DNA of 17,981 nucleotides, taken from NCBI GenBank assembly GCA_937901865.1, contig CALDID010000063.1, forward strand, positions 1-17,981, written 5' to 3'. Both the position numbers and the translations under genes were made by a program. This document shows positions 1 through 6,455 of the stretch, in pieces; the stretch's first letter is position 1; each line of letters starts with the position of its first letter. Source of the DNA: an uncultured Treponema sp. (GTDB lineage Bacteria > Spirochaetota > Spirochaetia > Treponematales > Treponemataceae). The notes below the pieces were generated by a model. That model did not search any database and was not told the origin of the DNA. It saw only the letters and a program-made list of their open reading frames with translations.

Positions 1-34
1 GCAATGACATAAAGCCGAGTACGGCAATGACATA
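1..34. repeat. Two direct copies of an 11-bp sequence at the window edge
   Basis: The 11-mer GCAATGACATA occurs at 1-11 and again at 24-34, a period of 23 bp. The array may continue beyond the window start. The 23-bp period matches the larger tandem array at 5728-5865, but the sequences differ, so a family link is only a suggestion. Confidence 0.4.
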
Positions 35-84
35 CTGTTTCCGAACAGGTCTAATATAAAATTGCGCGCATAACAAAAGAGGTA

Positions 85-112
85 TTGACAAATAAGCCTT
101 GTTTGATATAAA
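85..112 (+). promoter_or_regulatory. Sigma-70 type promoter of the riboflavin operon
   Basis: A perfect -35 box TTGACA lies at 85-90. After a 16-bp spacer there is a TATAAA -10 box at 107-112. Transcription would start near 118-120, only about 5-7 bases before the ribD ATG at 125, so the mRNA would have almost no leader. No FMN riboswitch (RFN element) can be recognised between this promoter and ribD, or anywhere in bases 1-84. Confidence 0.75.
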
Positions 113-124
113 ACTATCCACGAG

Positions 125-1258
125 ATGAATGATAACTTTCAAGCAGTAGAACAATATATGCGCCTTGCAATCGAAGAGGCGAAAAAAGGCGAGGGCTTTA
201 CTCACCCCAATCCATTAGTCGGCGCAGTCCTTGAAAAAGACGGAAAAGTCTTGGCGACGGGATACCATCATCGCTATGGGGATTTGCACGCCGAGCGGGA
301 TTGCTTGAAGAGTGCGAGAGAGCAGGGCATAGACCCTACAGGCGCGACGCTGTATGTAACGCTTGAGCCTTGTTGCCACACAGGGAAGCAGCCGCCTTGC
401 ACACAGGCGATTATTGACGCACACATTGCGCGCGTTGTTATCGGAAGCCGCGACCCGAATAATCTGGTGAACGGAAAAGGCGTTGCACAGCTTAAAGCGG
501 CAGGCATTCTAGTCGTGCAGGATTTCTTAAAAGAAGAATGTGATGCACTCAATGCGATTTTTTTCTATTATATTACGCACAAAATGCCATACATCATAAT
601 CAAATACGCGATGACGGCGGACGGCAGAACGGCGACCGTTACGGGCAAAAGCAAGTGGATTACGGGCGAAAAAGCCCGTGAGAACGTGCATAGAACGCGC
701 GCTAGAGTTGCCGCAGTGATGACGGGAATCGGCACGGTGAAAGCCGACGACCCGCTTTTGACTTGCCGCCTTGACGACGGAAAGGAACACCACCAGCCTT
801 CTCGTATCGTGTGCGATTCTGCGCTACAGCTTTCGGCGAATAGTGCGCTTGTGAAAAGCGTCGATGTGTCGGGAGTGATGTGCATTTGCTGTGATGAGCT
901 TGAGATGAGCGCATTGCAAAGGAAAGAAGAGTTAGAGCGGCACGGAGTAGAAGTGATAGAGTGTCCAAAAGGCGCAGACGGCAGGATTGATGTGGCGATT
1001 GCACTGAAAATGCTTGGCAAGAGGGGAATCGACAGCGTTCTTGTGGAAAGCGGCGGAGAGTTGGCGGCTTCGGTTTTACCCTTTGCGAACGAGGTGCAAG
1101 CGTATATCGCGCCAAAGATTTTCGGCGGTTCGTGCGATGTGCATACAGCGATACGGGGGCGAGGCGTGGACAGCCCAGACGACGCAGAGCAGTTTAATTT
1201 AGCTGGCATAGAAAAGTTCGGCGACGATGTGCTTTTGACGTACAAGCGGAAACGCTAA
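125..1258 (+). CDS. ribD: Bifunctional riboflavin biosynthesis protein RibD (deaminase/reductase)
   Basis: RibD carries out two consecutive cytosolic steps of riboflavin synthesis: deamination of the pyrimidinone formed from GTP, then NADPH-dependent reduction of the ribosyl side chain. The N-terminal deaminase domain (about residues 1-145) shows the zinc-binding HAE at 55-57 and PCxHxGxxPPC at 82-92. The C-terminal reductase domain (about 150-377) shows TADGRTA, GIGTVKADDPLLT and LVESGGELAAS. The length of 377 aa is typical. The start at 125 gives the usual short lead-in before YMRLAIEEAKKG; there is little room for a Shine-Dalgarno site (only ACGAG directly before the ATG), consistent with a near-leaderless mRNA. 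It is the first gene of ribD-ribE-ribBA-ribH, with ribE 23 bp downstream. Confidence 0.97.
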   Translation: MNDNFQAVEQYMRLAIEEAKKGEGFTHPNPLVGAVLEKDGKVLATGYHHRYGDLHAERDCLKSAREQGIDPTGATLYVTLEPCCHTGKQPPCTQAIIDAHIARVVIGSRDPNNLVNGKGVAQLKAAGILVVQDFLKEECDALNAIFFYYITHKMPYIIIKYAMTADGRTATVTGKSKWITGEKARENVHRTRARVAAVMTGIGTVKADDPLLTCRLDDGKEHHQPSRIVCDSALQLSANSALVKSVDVSGVMCICCDELEMSALQRKEELERHGVEVIECPKGADGRIDVAIALKMLGKRGIDSVLVESGGELAASVLPFANEVQAYIAPKIFGGSCDVHTAIRGRGVDSPDDAEQFNLAGIEKFGDDVLLTYKRKR

Positions 1259-1281
1259 AGCGAAAGGGGGGAAGAGAAAAG

Positions 1282-1962
1282 ATGTTTACGGGGATTGTGG
1301 AAGAGGTCGGCTCGATTGCTTCGATTGAACAAAACGGTTCGTCGCTTGTTTTGACGATAAATGCGAGCTTTGCAGAGAAGCTGGAGCTAGGAGAGAGTGT
1401 CGCAGTGAACGGCATTTGTCTGACGGTGGTCAAGAAAGACAAAAAGACGTTTAGCGCAGATGTTACACCCGAAACGTTCCGCCGTACGTCGCTGTCGCTG
1501 CTCAAAACGCTATCGGCGGTGAACCTAGAGCGTGCGATGAAGGCAGAGGACAGATTTGGCGGACATATCGTTTCGGGGCATATCGACGGCACGGGAAGAC
1601 TTACGGCGATTAGAAAGGAAGACAATGCGTATAATGTGTTTTTCAGAGTGGACAAAAAGCTCTTGCGCTATATCGTGGAAAAAGGCTCGGTTGCGCTTGA
1701 CGGCATCAGCTTAACAGTTGCGAGCGTTCACAGCGAGGGCGATTACGGAGAGTTTAGCGTCGCAGTGATTCCGCACACATGGGAAAACACCGCGCTTAAA
1801 GGCAAGAGGGAAGGCAGTATTATCAATGTGGAATGTGATATTATCGGAAAGTATGTCGAGCATTTTCTATCGCTTGGCATAAATCCGTTTAGCGCAGGCG
1901 AGGACGGCACGAGCGACGCATTGAGTAACATTGATATGACAAACTTTCCGAGCTTTCACTAA
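1282..1962 (+). CDS. ribE: Riboflavin synthase, alpha subunit
   Basis: This enzyme dismutates two 6,7-dimethyl-8-ribityllumazine molecules into riboflavin and the pyrimidinedione that is recycled by RibH. It has the two tandem lumazine-binding repeats of the family. Repeat one starts with MFTGIVEEVG and contains VNGICLTV (42-49). Repeat two follows GGHIVSGHIDG (93-103) and contains DGISLTV (140-146). At 226 aa it is slightly longer than usual, owing to a Ser/Asp-rich tail after about residue 200. A purine-rich site (AGGGGGGAAG) lies just upstream of the ATG. The gene could also be called ribC in Bacillus-style naming. Confidence 0.97.
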   Translation: MFTGIVEEVGSIASIEQNGSSLVLTINASFAEKLELGESVAVNGICLTVVKKDKKTFSADVTPETFRRTSLSLLKTLSAVNLERAMKAEDRFGGHIVSGHIDGTGRLTAIRKEDNAYNVFFRVDKKLLRYIVEKGSVALDGISLTVASVHSEGDYGEFSVAVIPHTWENTALKGKREGSIINVECDIIGKYVEHFLSLGINPFSAGEDGTSDALSNIDMTNFPSFH

Positions 1963-1998
1963 CTAAAGCAAGGGAAAAGATAAAACGGGAGAAATATT

Positions 1999-3216
1999 AT
2001 GGAAGAGAAAATACGATTTGACAGCATAGAAGACGCACTTCGTGATTTGTGCGCTGGCAAGATAATTATGGTTACCGACGACGAGAACAGAGAAAACGAG
2101 GGCGATTTGATTTGTGCGGCAGAGTTTGCGACGGGCGAAAACATTAACTTTATGGCGTGCAATGCAAAGGGGTTAATCTGTATGCCGATTAGCGAAGAGA
2201 TAGCCGAACGATTTGAGCTGTTTCCGATGGTTGCGAAGAACACCGACAATCACGAAACGGCGTTCACGGTATCGATTGACCACGTTGCGACCTCGACGGG
2301 AATTAGCGCATTCGACCGCTCTTTGACGGCTATCGCATTGACCAAAGACGACACCAAGCCGAAAGACTTCCGCCGCCCTGGGCACATGTTCCCTCTTATC
2401 GCAGTGAAAAACGGCGTGTTTACTCGGCAGGGACACACGGAAGCCACTGTTGATTTATGTCGCCTTGCAGGATTGAAAGAAGCAGGCTTGTGTTGCGAGA
2501 TTATGAGTGCAGACGGACACATGGCGCGTTTGAAAGAGCTTGACGCATTGCGCAAAGAGTGGGGAATGACGCTTATCAATATCGCGGATTTAATCGCATA
2601 CCGAAAGAAGCACGAGATATTTATGGAACGCTCTGCCGTGGCTAATTTGCCGACAAAGTACGGTATGTTTAAGCTCTACGGCTTCCACAATAAGATGACC
2701 GACGAACATCACGAAGCTCTTGTTATGGGCGACATTGCAGGAGAAGAGCCTGTGTTGTGTCGCGTGCATAGCGAATGTTTGACGGGCGACACGTTTGGTT
2801 CTCTAAAATGCGATTGCGGTCAGCAGCTAGAGGCGGCATTGAAAAAGATTGCAGAAGAGGGAAAAGGTGTGCTTGTCTATCTGTCGCAAGAGGGCAGGGG
2901 AATCGGCATTTTGAACAAGATAAAGGCGTATGCTTTGCAAGATAAGGGAATGGACACAGTGGACGCAAATCTTGCTTTAGGCTTGCCAGAGGATGCGCGT
3001 GATTATAATTGCGGCATACAGATTTTGAAGGATTTGGGCGTGAAAAAGCTAAGGCTGATGACGAATAATCCGCAGAAAATCTATGGCTTGGGCGATAAAG
3101 ATGTAGGGCTTGAGATTGTGGAGCGTGTGCCGCTTCAAATGCAAGCGAACGACATAGACAAAAAGTATCTTACGACAAAGGCTCTTCGTATGGGGCATAT
3201 ACTTAACAATATATAG
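1999..3216 (+). CDS. ribBA: Fused 3,4-dihydroxy-2-butanone-4-phosphate synthase / GTP cyclohydrolase II
   Basis: This protein supplies both precursors of the pathway. The N-terminal domain makes dihydroxybutanone phosphate from ribulose 5-phosphate, and the C-terminal domain opens GTP. The RibB half (about 1-200) shows the acidic metal-binding DDENRENEGDL (27-37) and RQGHTEA (143-149). The RibA half (about 205-405) shows HSECLTGD (257-264), the zinc-site CDCGQQ (271-276) and QEGRGIG (297-303). The 405-aa length is normal for the fusion, and both active sites look intact. A GGGAG ribosome binding site precedes the ATG. It lies 36 bp after ribE and 12 bp before ribH. Confidence 0.97.
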   Translation: MEEKIRFDSIEDALRDLCAGKIIMVTDDENRENEGDLICAAEFATGENINFMACNAKGLICMPISEEIAERFELFPMVAKNTDNHETAFTVSIDHVATSTGISAFDRSLTAIALTKDDTKPKDFRRPGHMFPLIAVKNGVFTRQGHTEATVDLCRLAGLKEAGLCCEIMSADGHMARLKELDALRKEWGMTLINIADLIAYRKKHEIFMERSAVANLPTKYGMFKLYGFHNKMTDEHHEALVMGDIAGEEPVLCRVHSECLTGDTFGSLKCDCGQQLEAALKKIAEEGKGVLVYLSQEGRGIGILNKIKAYALQDKGMDTVDANLALGLPEDARDYNCGIQILKDLGVKKLRLMTNNPQKIYGLGDKDVGLEIVERVPLQMQANDIDKKYLTTKALRMGHILNNI

Positions 3217-3228
3217 AGAGGTCTGTTT

Positions 3229-3732
3229 ATGAACATTCTTGAGGGAAAACTGGTTGCTGGCAAGATGAAGATTGCCATTGTTGCGGCTCGATTCAATGAG
3301 TTTATCGTGTCAAAGCTCGTAGAGGGCGCACGAGATGGGCTTTTGCGACACAACGTCGAAGAAAAAGACATCACTCTTGCGTGGGTTCCTGGTGCATTCG
3401 AGATACCTGTTGTTGCAAAACGCCTTGCAGACACAAACAAATACGATGCAATCATCTGTCTTGGTGCTGTTATCCGCGGTTCTACAAGCCACTATGACTA
3501 TGTTTGCTCTGAAGTGTCAAAGGGAATTGCACAAGTTTCTATGCAGTCTGGGCTTCCTGTGATGTTTGGCGTGCTTACGACCGACACCATTCAGCAGGCA
3601 GTAGAAAGAGCTGGTACAAAGGCTGGAAATAAGGGCTATGAATGTGCTTTAGGCGCAATCGAGATGATAAACTTGATGAAGCAAATAAAATTGCCGCGCT
3701 CTTCACAGCAGCAGACACAGCCTGTTTTGTAA
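3229..3732 (+). CDS. ribH: 6,7-dimethyl-8-ribityllumazine synthase
   Basis: RibH condenses the RibB product with the pyrimidinedione to give lumazine, the RibE substrate; family members form pentamers or 60-mer capsids. Visible signatures are RFNEFI (21-26), PGAFEIP (54-60), and GAVIRGSTSHYDYV (79-92) with the conserved active-site His at 88. FGVLTTDTIQQA and a C-terminal GNKGYE follow. The 167-aa length includes a short Gln/Thr-rich tail encoded by the first copy of a 21-bp tandem repeat that also supplies the stop codon. AGAGAGG upstream of the ATG is the likely ribosome binding site. It is the last gene of the riboflavin operon. Confidence 0.96.
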   Translation: MNILEGKLVAGKMKIAIVAARFNEFIVSKLVEGARDGLLRHNVEEKDITLAWVPGAFEIPVVAKRLADTNKYDAIICLGAVIRGSTSHYDYVCSEVSKGIAQVSMQSGLPVMFGVLTTDTIQQAVERAGTKAGNKGYECALGAIEMINLMKQIKLPRSSQQQTQPVL

Positions 3733-3753
3733 CAGACACAGTCTGTTTTGTAC
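3712..3753 (+). repeat. Two-copy 21-bp tandem duplication at the ribH stop codon
   Basis: A 21-bp unit beginning CAGACACAG and ending TTTTGTAA at 3712-3732 is followed directly by a second copy at 3733-3753 that differs at two bases. The first copy encodes the last ribH codons (QTQPVL) and the TAA stop; the second is untranslated. The unit length of seven codons would keep the frame if the stop were lost. Confidence 0.8.
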
Positions 3754-3761
3754 TGTAACAT

Positions 3762-3801
3762 AAAAATAGCTATAGGGAACGCAGAGCCTATGGCTATTTT
3801 T
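3762..3801. terminator. Bidirectional rho-independent terminator between ribH and the convergent gene
   Basis: A 15-bp stem (3762-3776 with 3787-3801, one G-U pair) closes a 10-base loop. It has an A-run on the left and a T-run on the right, so it can end transcription on both strands. It serves the riboflavin operon and the convergent minus-strand genes; the minus-strand stop codon at 3794-3796 lies inside the stem. Confidence 0.85.
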
Positions 3802-4669
3802 TTTCTGTCTTTGCGGGCGAGCGGATTTTATCGATGATGATATTCACTTCTTCTATCATAATGCCCGTAAAGCGTTCGATGTTGTCGATTAAATGCTTTT
3901 GCAAATCGCTGACAACGCTGGTAAGCTGTGTACCAAAAGGCACATCGATTGTCAAAGTGAACTTATATGCTTCTGCGCTTGTCTTGATAGAGAGTTTGCG
4001 CACTTTTATTTCGCTGTTAAACGACGATACACACTGCATTGTCATTTGATTCAATGCGGCTTCTGAAATGCTTATTCTGCCTTTCTTTGAGAACTCTGGG
4101 CGCACAACAGACTTTTCAAAGAGTTTTCCCTCTGCTTTCTTTTTATTTCGTGAGAAAAACACGCGGACTGCGTTCAAGAAAATCTTTGGCGAACTCTTCT
4201 TTATCTCCACTGCAGGAACAGGGATAACGTGCTTTCCCTCTACCTGTCGGCTGCGTATAGCTTGCTCAATCTCTTCTTTTGTCGCAATCTCTTCTATGCG
4301 GATAATCTTTGACACAGGCGGAAGCTGTAGCCTCTCTGCAATCATATTCACCATTTTGTCGGAAGTGCCAAGAATAAGAATCTTTTGTATCTTCATTGAT
4401 TGTAAGGCTTTTGCGACTTCATCTCGGTGGTCTTTCTTGTCAAAAAGAGCAACACGCACCGCGCCCATATACGACTTTTCTCTTTTTGCTGAACGACCTG
4501 CAACGATTTTATCATTCTGGATTAAAAGCCCGTCGTCGATGAGTGTATCGATGCCGTGTTTCTGCGCAACAAGTTTTGCACGAAAACTTTTTCCTGTTCC
4601 GCTTGCGCCTACGAGTGCGAATACTGTGATTTCAGTGATTTTTTTTAAGAGGTCTTCGACGAGAGCCAT
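3794..4669 (-). CDS. P-loop NTP-binding protein with C-terminal Asp23/Gls24-like domain
   Basis: The function is unknown. The N-terminal part (about 1-135) is a P-loop domain with Walker A GASGTGKS at 21-28 and a possible Walker B, LIDDGLLI, at 43-50. A basic linker (about 165-190, rich in Lys/Arg) leads to a C-terminal segment (about 193-285). The pattern there (GRISISEAAL, then alternating hydrophobic strands and FTGIMIEEVNIIID) resembles Asp23/Gls24 envelope-stress proteins; I make that match by eye. No membrane segment or signal peptide is visible, so it is probably cytosolic. It starts 6 bp after the stop of the pseudouridine synthase gene, so the two are probably one transcript. Confidence 0.75.
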   Translation of the reverse strand: MALVEDLLKKITEITVFALVGASGTGKSFRAKLVAQKHGIDTLIDDGLLIQNDKIVAGRSAKREKSYMGAVRVALFDKKDHRDEVAKALQSMKIQKILILGTSDKMVNMIAERLQLPPVSKIIRIEEIATKEEIEQAIRSRQVEGKHVIPVPAVEIKKSSPKIFLNAVRVFFSRNKKKAEGKLFEKSVVRPEFSKKGRISISEAALNQMTMQCVSSFNSEIKVRKLSIKTSAEAYKFTLTIDVPFGTQLTSVVSDLQKHLIDNIERFTGIMIEEVNIIIDKIRSPAKTEKK

Positions 4670-4675
4670 ACGATT

Positions 4676-5698
4676 TCATATTATAGTAACGTTAGACCAT
4701 TTTATCAATATTTTGACTAACATTTTTTCAAAATTTGTCATAATAGGTGCGTCGATGTGTTCAGGAAGTCCAAAAATAGTATCTTTGGGGAATGTTAATC
4801 GGTAGGCGTGGAGAAAATGCGATTGGCTCTCTGCTATCTTTTGCGCTCCATACGCCGTATCGCCTAAAAGAGCATAGCCGTGAAAAGAGCTTTGCGCTCG
4901 TATTTGGTGCTTTCTGCCTGTTTCGATTTTGTATTCTATCAAAGTAACATCTTTTCCCTTGTATGTGCCGTATGCTAACGGAATTGCAGTCGTGATAGCT
5001 TCTTTTGCGCATTGCGTAGGCTTGGAGAATAGACGCACGGTATGGAAGTTTTTGCTCTTTTTCTCTTCTTCCTCTTCGCTGTCGTCGATGAAGTCAATCC
5101 ATTTTTCGCTTTTTTCTAGCTTCCCTTGCGCTATTGCGATATATGTCTTTTTAATTATATGCGTTTTTATCGCTTGTGAAAACCATTTTGCGCCCTCTAG
5201 GCTTTGCGAAAACACTTGTATCCCTGTTGTCTTTCGGTCGAGGCGGTGCAATGCTCCTGCTCTAAAAGAAAGCGATGTGTTTGCCGCAGCATCCCTTGCG
5301 TTATTATACACAGAGCTTACTATATCACAAAGATTTTCTTTTCCGCCTTGCACACTGATGTCATAGGGCTTATTGATGATAAGAAAATCCGCTGTTTTTA
5401 ATATCGTGTGTTCTTCTAAGAACTTTTTCTTTTCTGCGTTTGCTCTCTCCTCACTCTCTCTTTGCTCGTTCGGTGTGCTTGATTGCCCTGCGAGTAAGAA
5501 CGAAGCTATTTTTATCTCATCGCCTGCGCACACTCTGTCGTTTTCGCTTCCTTTTTTGCCGTTGAGCTTTATCAAGCCTTTTCGCATTGCTTTATAAATA
5601 GGAGAAAAAATAGTTTCGCTTAAAATAATGCGCTTTATCACTCGGTCGAACCGCCTGCCTTCGTCGTCTTTGCCTGCAGTAAATGTCGTAAAGTCCAT
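4676..5698 (-). CDS. RluA-family pseudouridine synthase (RluC/RluD-like)
   Basis: This enzyme isomerises uridine to pseudouridine in RNA, most likely 23S rRNA. The target position cannot be read from the sequence. An S4-like RNA-binding domain (about residues 15-70, with GLIKLNGKK) precedes the catalytic domain. The catalytic HRLDRKTTG is at 151-159, with the Asp nucleophile after HRL. ETGRKHQIRAQ and LLGDTAYG, typical of the family, lie near the C-terminus. I chose the ATG at 5698 (340 aa). The upstream ATG at 5749 would add 17 residues read from the 23-bp repeat array and places no family sequence. A TATTAT -10-like box at 5705-5710 suggests the transcript begins close to this ATG. Confidence 0.93.
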   Translation of the reverse strand: MDFTTFTAGKDDEGRRFDRVIKRIILSETIFSPIYKAMRKGLIKLNGKKGSENDRVCAGDEIKIASFLLAGQSSTPNEQRESEERANAEKKKFLEEHTILKTADFLIINKPYDISVQGGKENLCDIVSSVYNNARDAAANTSLSFRAGALHRLDRKTTGIQVFSQSLEGAKWFSQAIKTHIIKKTYIAIAQGKLEKSEKWIDFIDDSEEEEEKKSKNFHTVRLFSKPTQCAKEAITTAIPLAYGTYKGKDVTLIEYKIETGRKHQIRAQSSFHGYALLGDTAYGAQKIAESQSHFLHAYRLTFPKDTIFGLPEHIDAPIMTNFEKMLVKILIKWSNVTII

Positions 5699-5704
5699 AG
5701 ATAG

Positions 5705-5733
5705 ATAATAGCATATTCGCTCTTTAGCGTACA
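5705..5733 (-). promoter_or_regulatory. Possible promoter of the pseudouridine synthase gene, partly inside the repeat array
   Basis: On the minus strand TATTAT (5705-5710) matches five of six -10 positions. Seventeen bases upstream is TGTACG (5728-5733), a weak -35. The start point would fall near 5698, the chosen ATG. The -35 region and spacer are within the left arm of the 21-bp inverted repeat. Confidence 0.4.
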
Positions 5734-5865
5734 GTATAAAGCGAACCATCGCTACTCTAAAGACACTCCCATTGCTACGCTAAAGAGCGACCAATCCGTA
5801 CGCTAAAGAGTAAGTAATCGCTACACTAAAGATTGGCTATACTGTACGCTAAAGAGCGGCTTTAG
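5718..5865. repeat. Array of 23-bp tandem units bounded by an exact 21-bp inverted repeat
   Basis: The core CTAAAG recurs at 5757, 5780, 5803, 5826 and 5849, exactly 23 bp apart each time. A degenerate unit at 5728-5750 makes about six units (5728-5865). The best-conserved part is GTACGCTAAAGAGCG. In addition 5718-5738 is the exact reverse complement of 5838-5858, so the array can fold into one large stem. It sits between divergent genes, and 23 bp is not a multiple of three, so it is non-coding. It could be an operator array, a short mobile repeat or a structured RNA. Confidence 0.85.
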
Positions 5866-5939
5866 TGTAAGAATTAGAAAAAATTGCTGTAGCGTTTTGT
5901 TAAATATGCTAAGATAGGCTTTAGTAAGAACGGTATTAC

Positions 5940-5968
5940 TAGACAAAACGGGAATAAAAAGCGATAAT
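5940..5968 (+). promoter_or_regulatory. Sigma-70 type promoter of the ten-gene Rnf-like operon
   Basis: TAGACA at 5940-5945 (five of six -35 positions), a 17-bp spacer and GATAAT at 5963-5968 (five of six -10 positions) form a good promoter. The predicted start, around 5974-5977, coincides with the ATG at 5976, implying a leaderless mRNA. Confidence 0.65.
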
Positions 5969-5975
5969 ACAGGGT

Positions 5976-6455
5976 ATGTTAATTAACGCAAAAGAGCAGT
6001 TCTATATAATTTTTCAAAATCCAATCCTCATTGCGTGTATATTCAGTTGGTTTTCGGCTCAGTTCATAAAGACTGTGATAAAGCTGTTTTCTGGCAGAGT
6101 TCATTCGATAAAAGAGCTTTTTGAGCTTCTTCTTTGGCGCACTGGAAGTATGCCGTCTAGTCATGCGGCTTTGGTGGCTTGCCTTTGCATATCGATTGGG
6201 TTTCATTCTGGTTTTGATTCTGATGTGTTTGTATTGGCTTTGGGCTTATATCTTATCACTGTTCGCGACGCGGTGGGCGTTAGACGCTCTAACGGTATTC
6301 ACGGCAAGATGATAAATGTCATCGGTAAGGCGTTGGACGATAGAAAAATAGTTTCTTTTTCTCCAATAAAGGAAGTACAAGGACACACTCCTATGGAAGT
6401 AATCATAGGTAGCCTTTTAGGATTTATAAATGGACTCGCTTTTTCTGTGCTATGA
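5976..6455 (+). CDS. Divergent PAP2-family (DUF212/YuiD-like) membrane protein
   Basis: This is a small polytopic membrane protein of the divergent PAP2 family, related to acid phosphatases and lipid phosphate phosphatases; the substrate is not known. At 159 aa it has the usual family length. Signatures seen are GSMPSSHAA (about 57-65), RDAVGVRRSNGIHGK (about 97-111) and GHTPMEVIIGSLLG (about 136-149). Hydrophobic stretches occur near residues 15-35, 63-95 and 140-157. It is the first gene of the long plus-strand chain; its stop overlaps the next start by 4 bases (ATGA). There is no usable Shine-Dalgarno site, in line with the leaderless promoter. Confidence 0.88.
   Translation: MLINAKEQFYIIFQNPILIACIFSWFSAQFIKTVIKLFSGRVHSIKELFELLLWRTGSMPSSHAALVACLCISIGFHSGFDSDVFVLALGLYLITVRDAVGVRRSNGIHGKMINVIGKALDDRKIVSFSPIKEVQGHTPMEVIIGSLLGFINGLAFSVL

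Noticed and set aside
35..48. Small hairpin CTGTT-TCCG-AACAG as a terminator or riboswitch part
   Set aside because: The stem is only 5 bp, no T-run follows, and it lies upstream of the predicted transcription start.
568..1245. 225-codon minus-strand open frame
   Set aside because: It lies opposite ribD, whose motifs are unambiguous; composition is that of a reverse-strand shadow with no recognisable protein features.
4068..4805. 245-codon plus-strand open frame
   Set aside because: It is antisense to the P-loop/Asp23-like gene and the pseudouridine synthase 3' end, and its Ser/Phe/Ile-rich translation is typical of an antisense shadow.
5699..5749. 17-residue N-terminal extension of the pseudouridine synthase
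   Set aside because: The extension is read from the tandem-repeat array and contributes no family sequence.
5728..5865. CRISPR array
   Set aside because: The units are contiguous 23-bp tandem copies without unique spacers of CRISPR length, several units are degenerate, and no cas genes are present.
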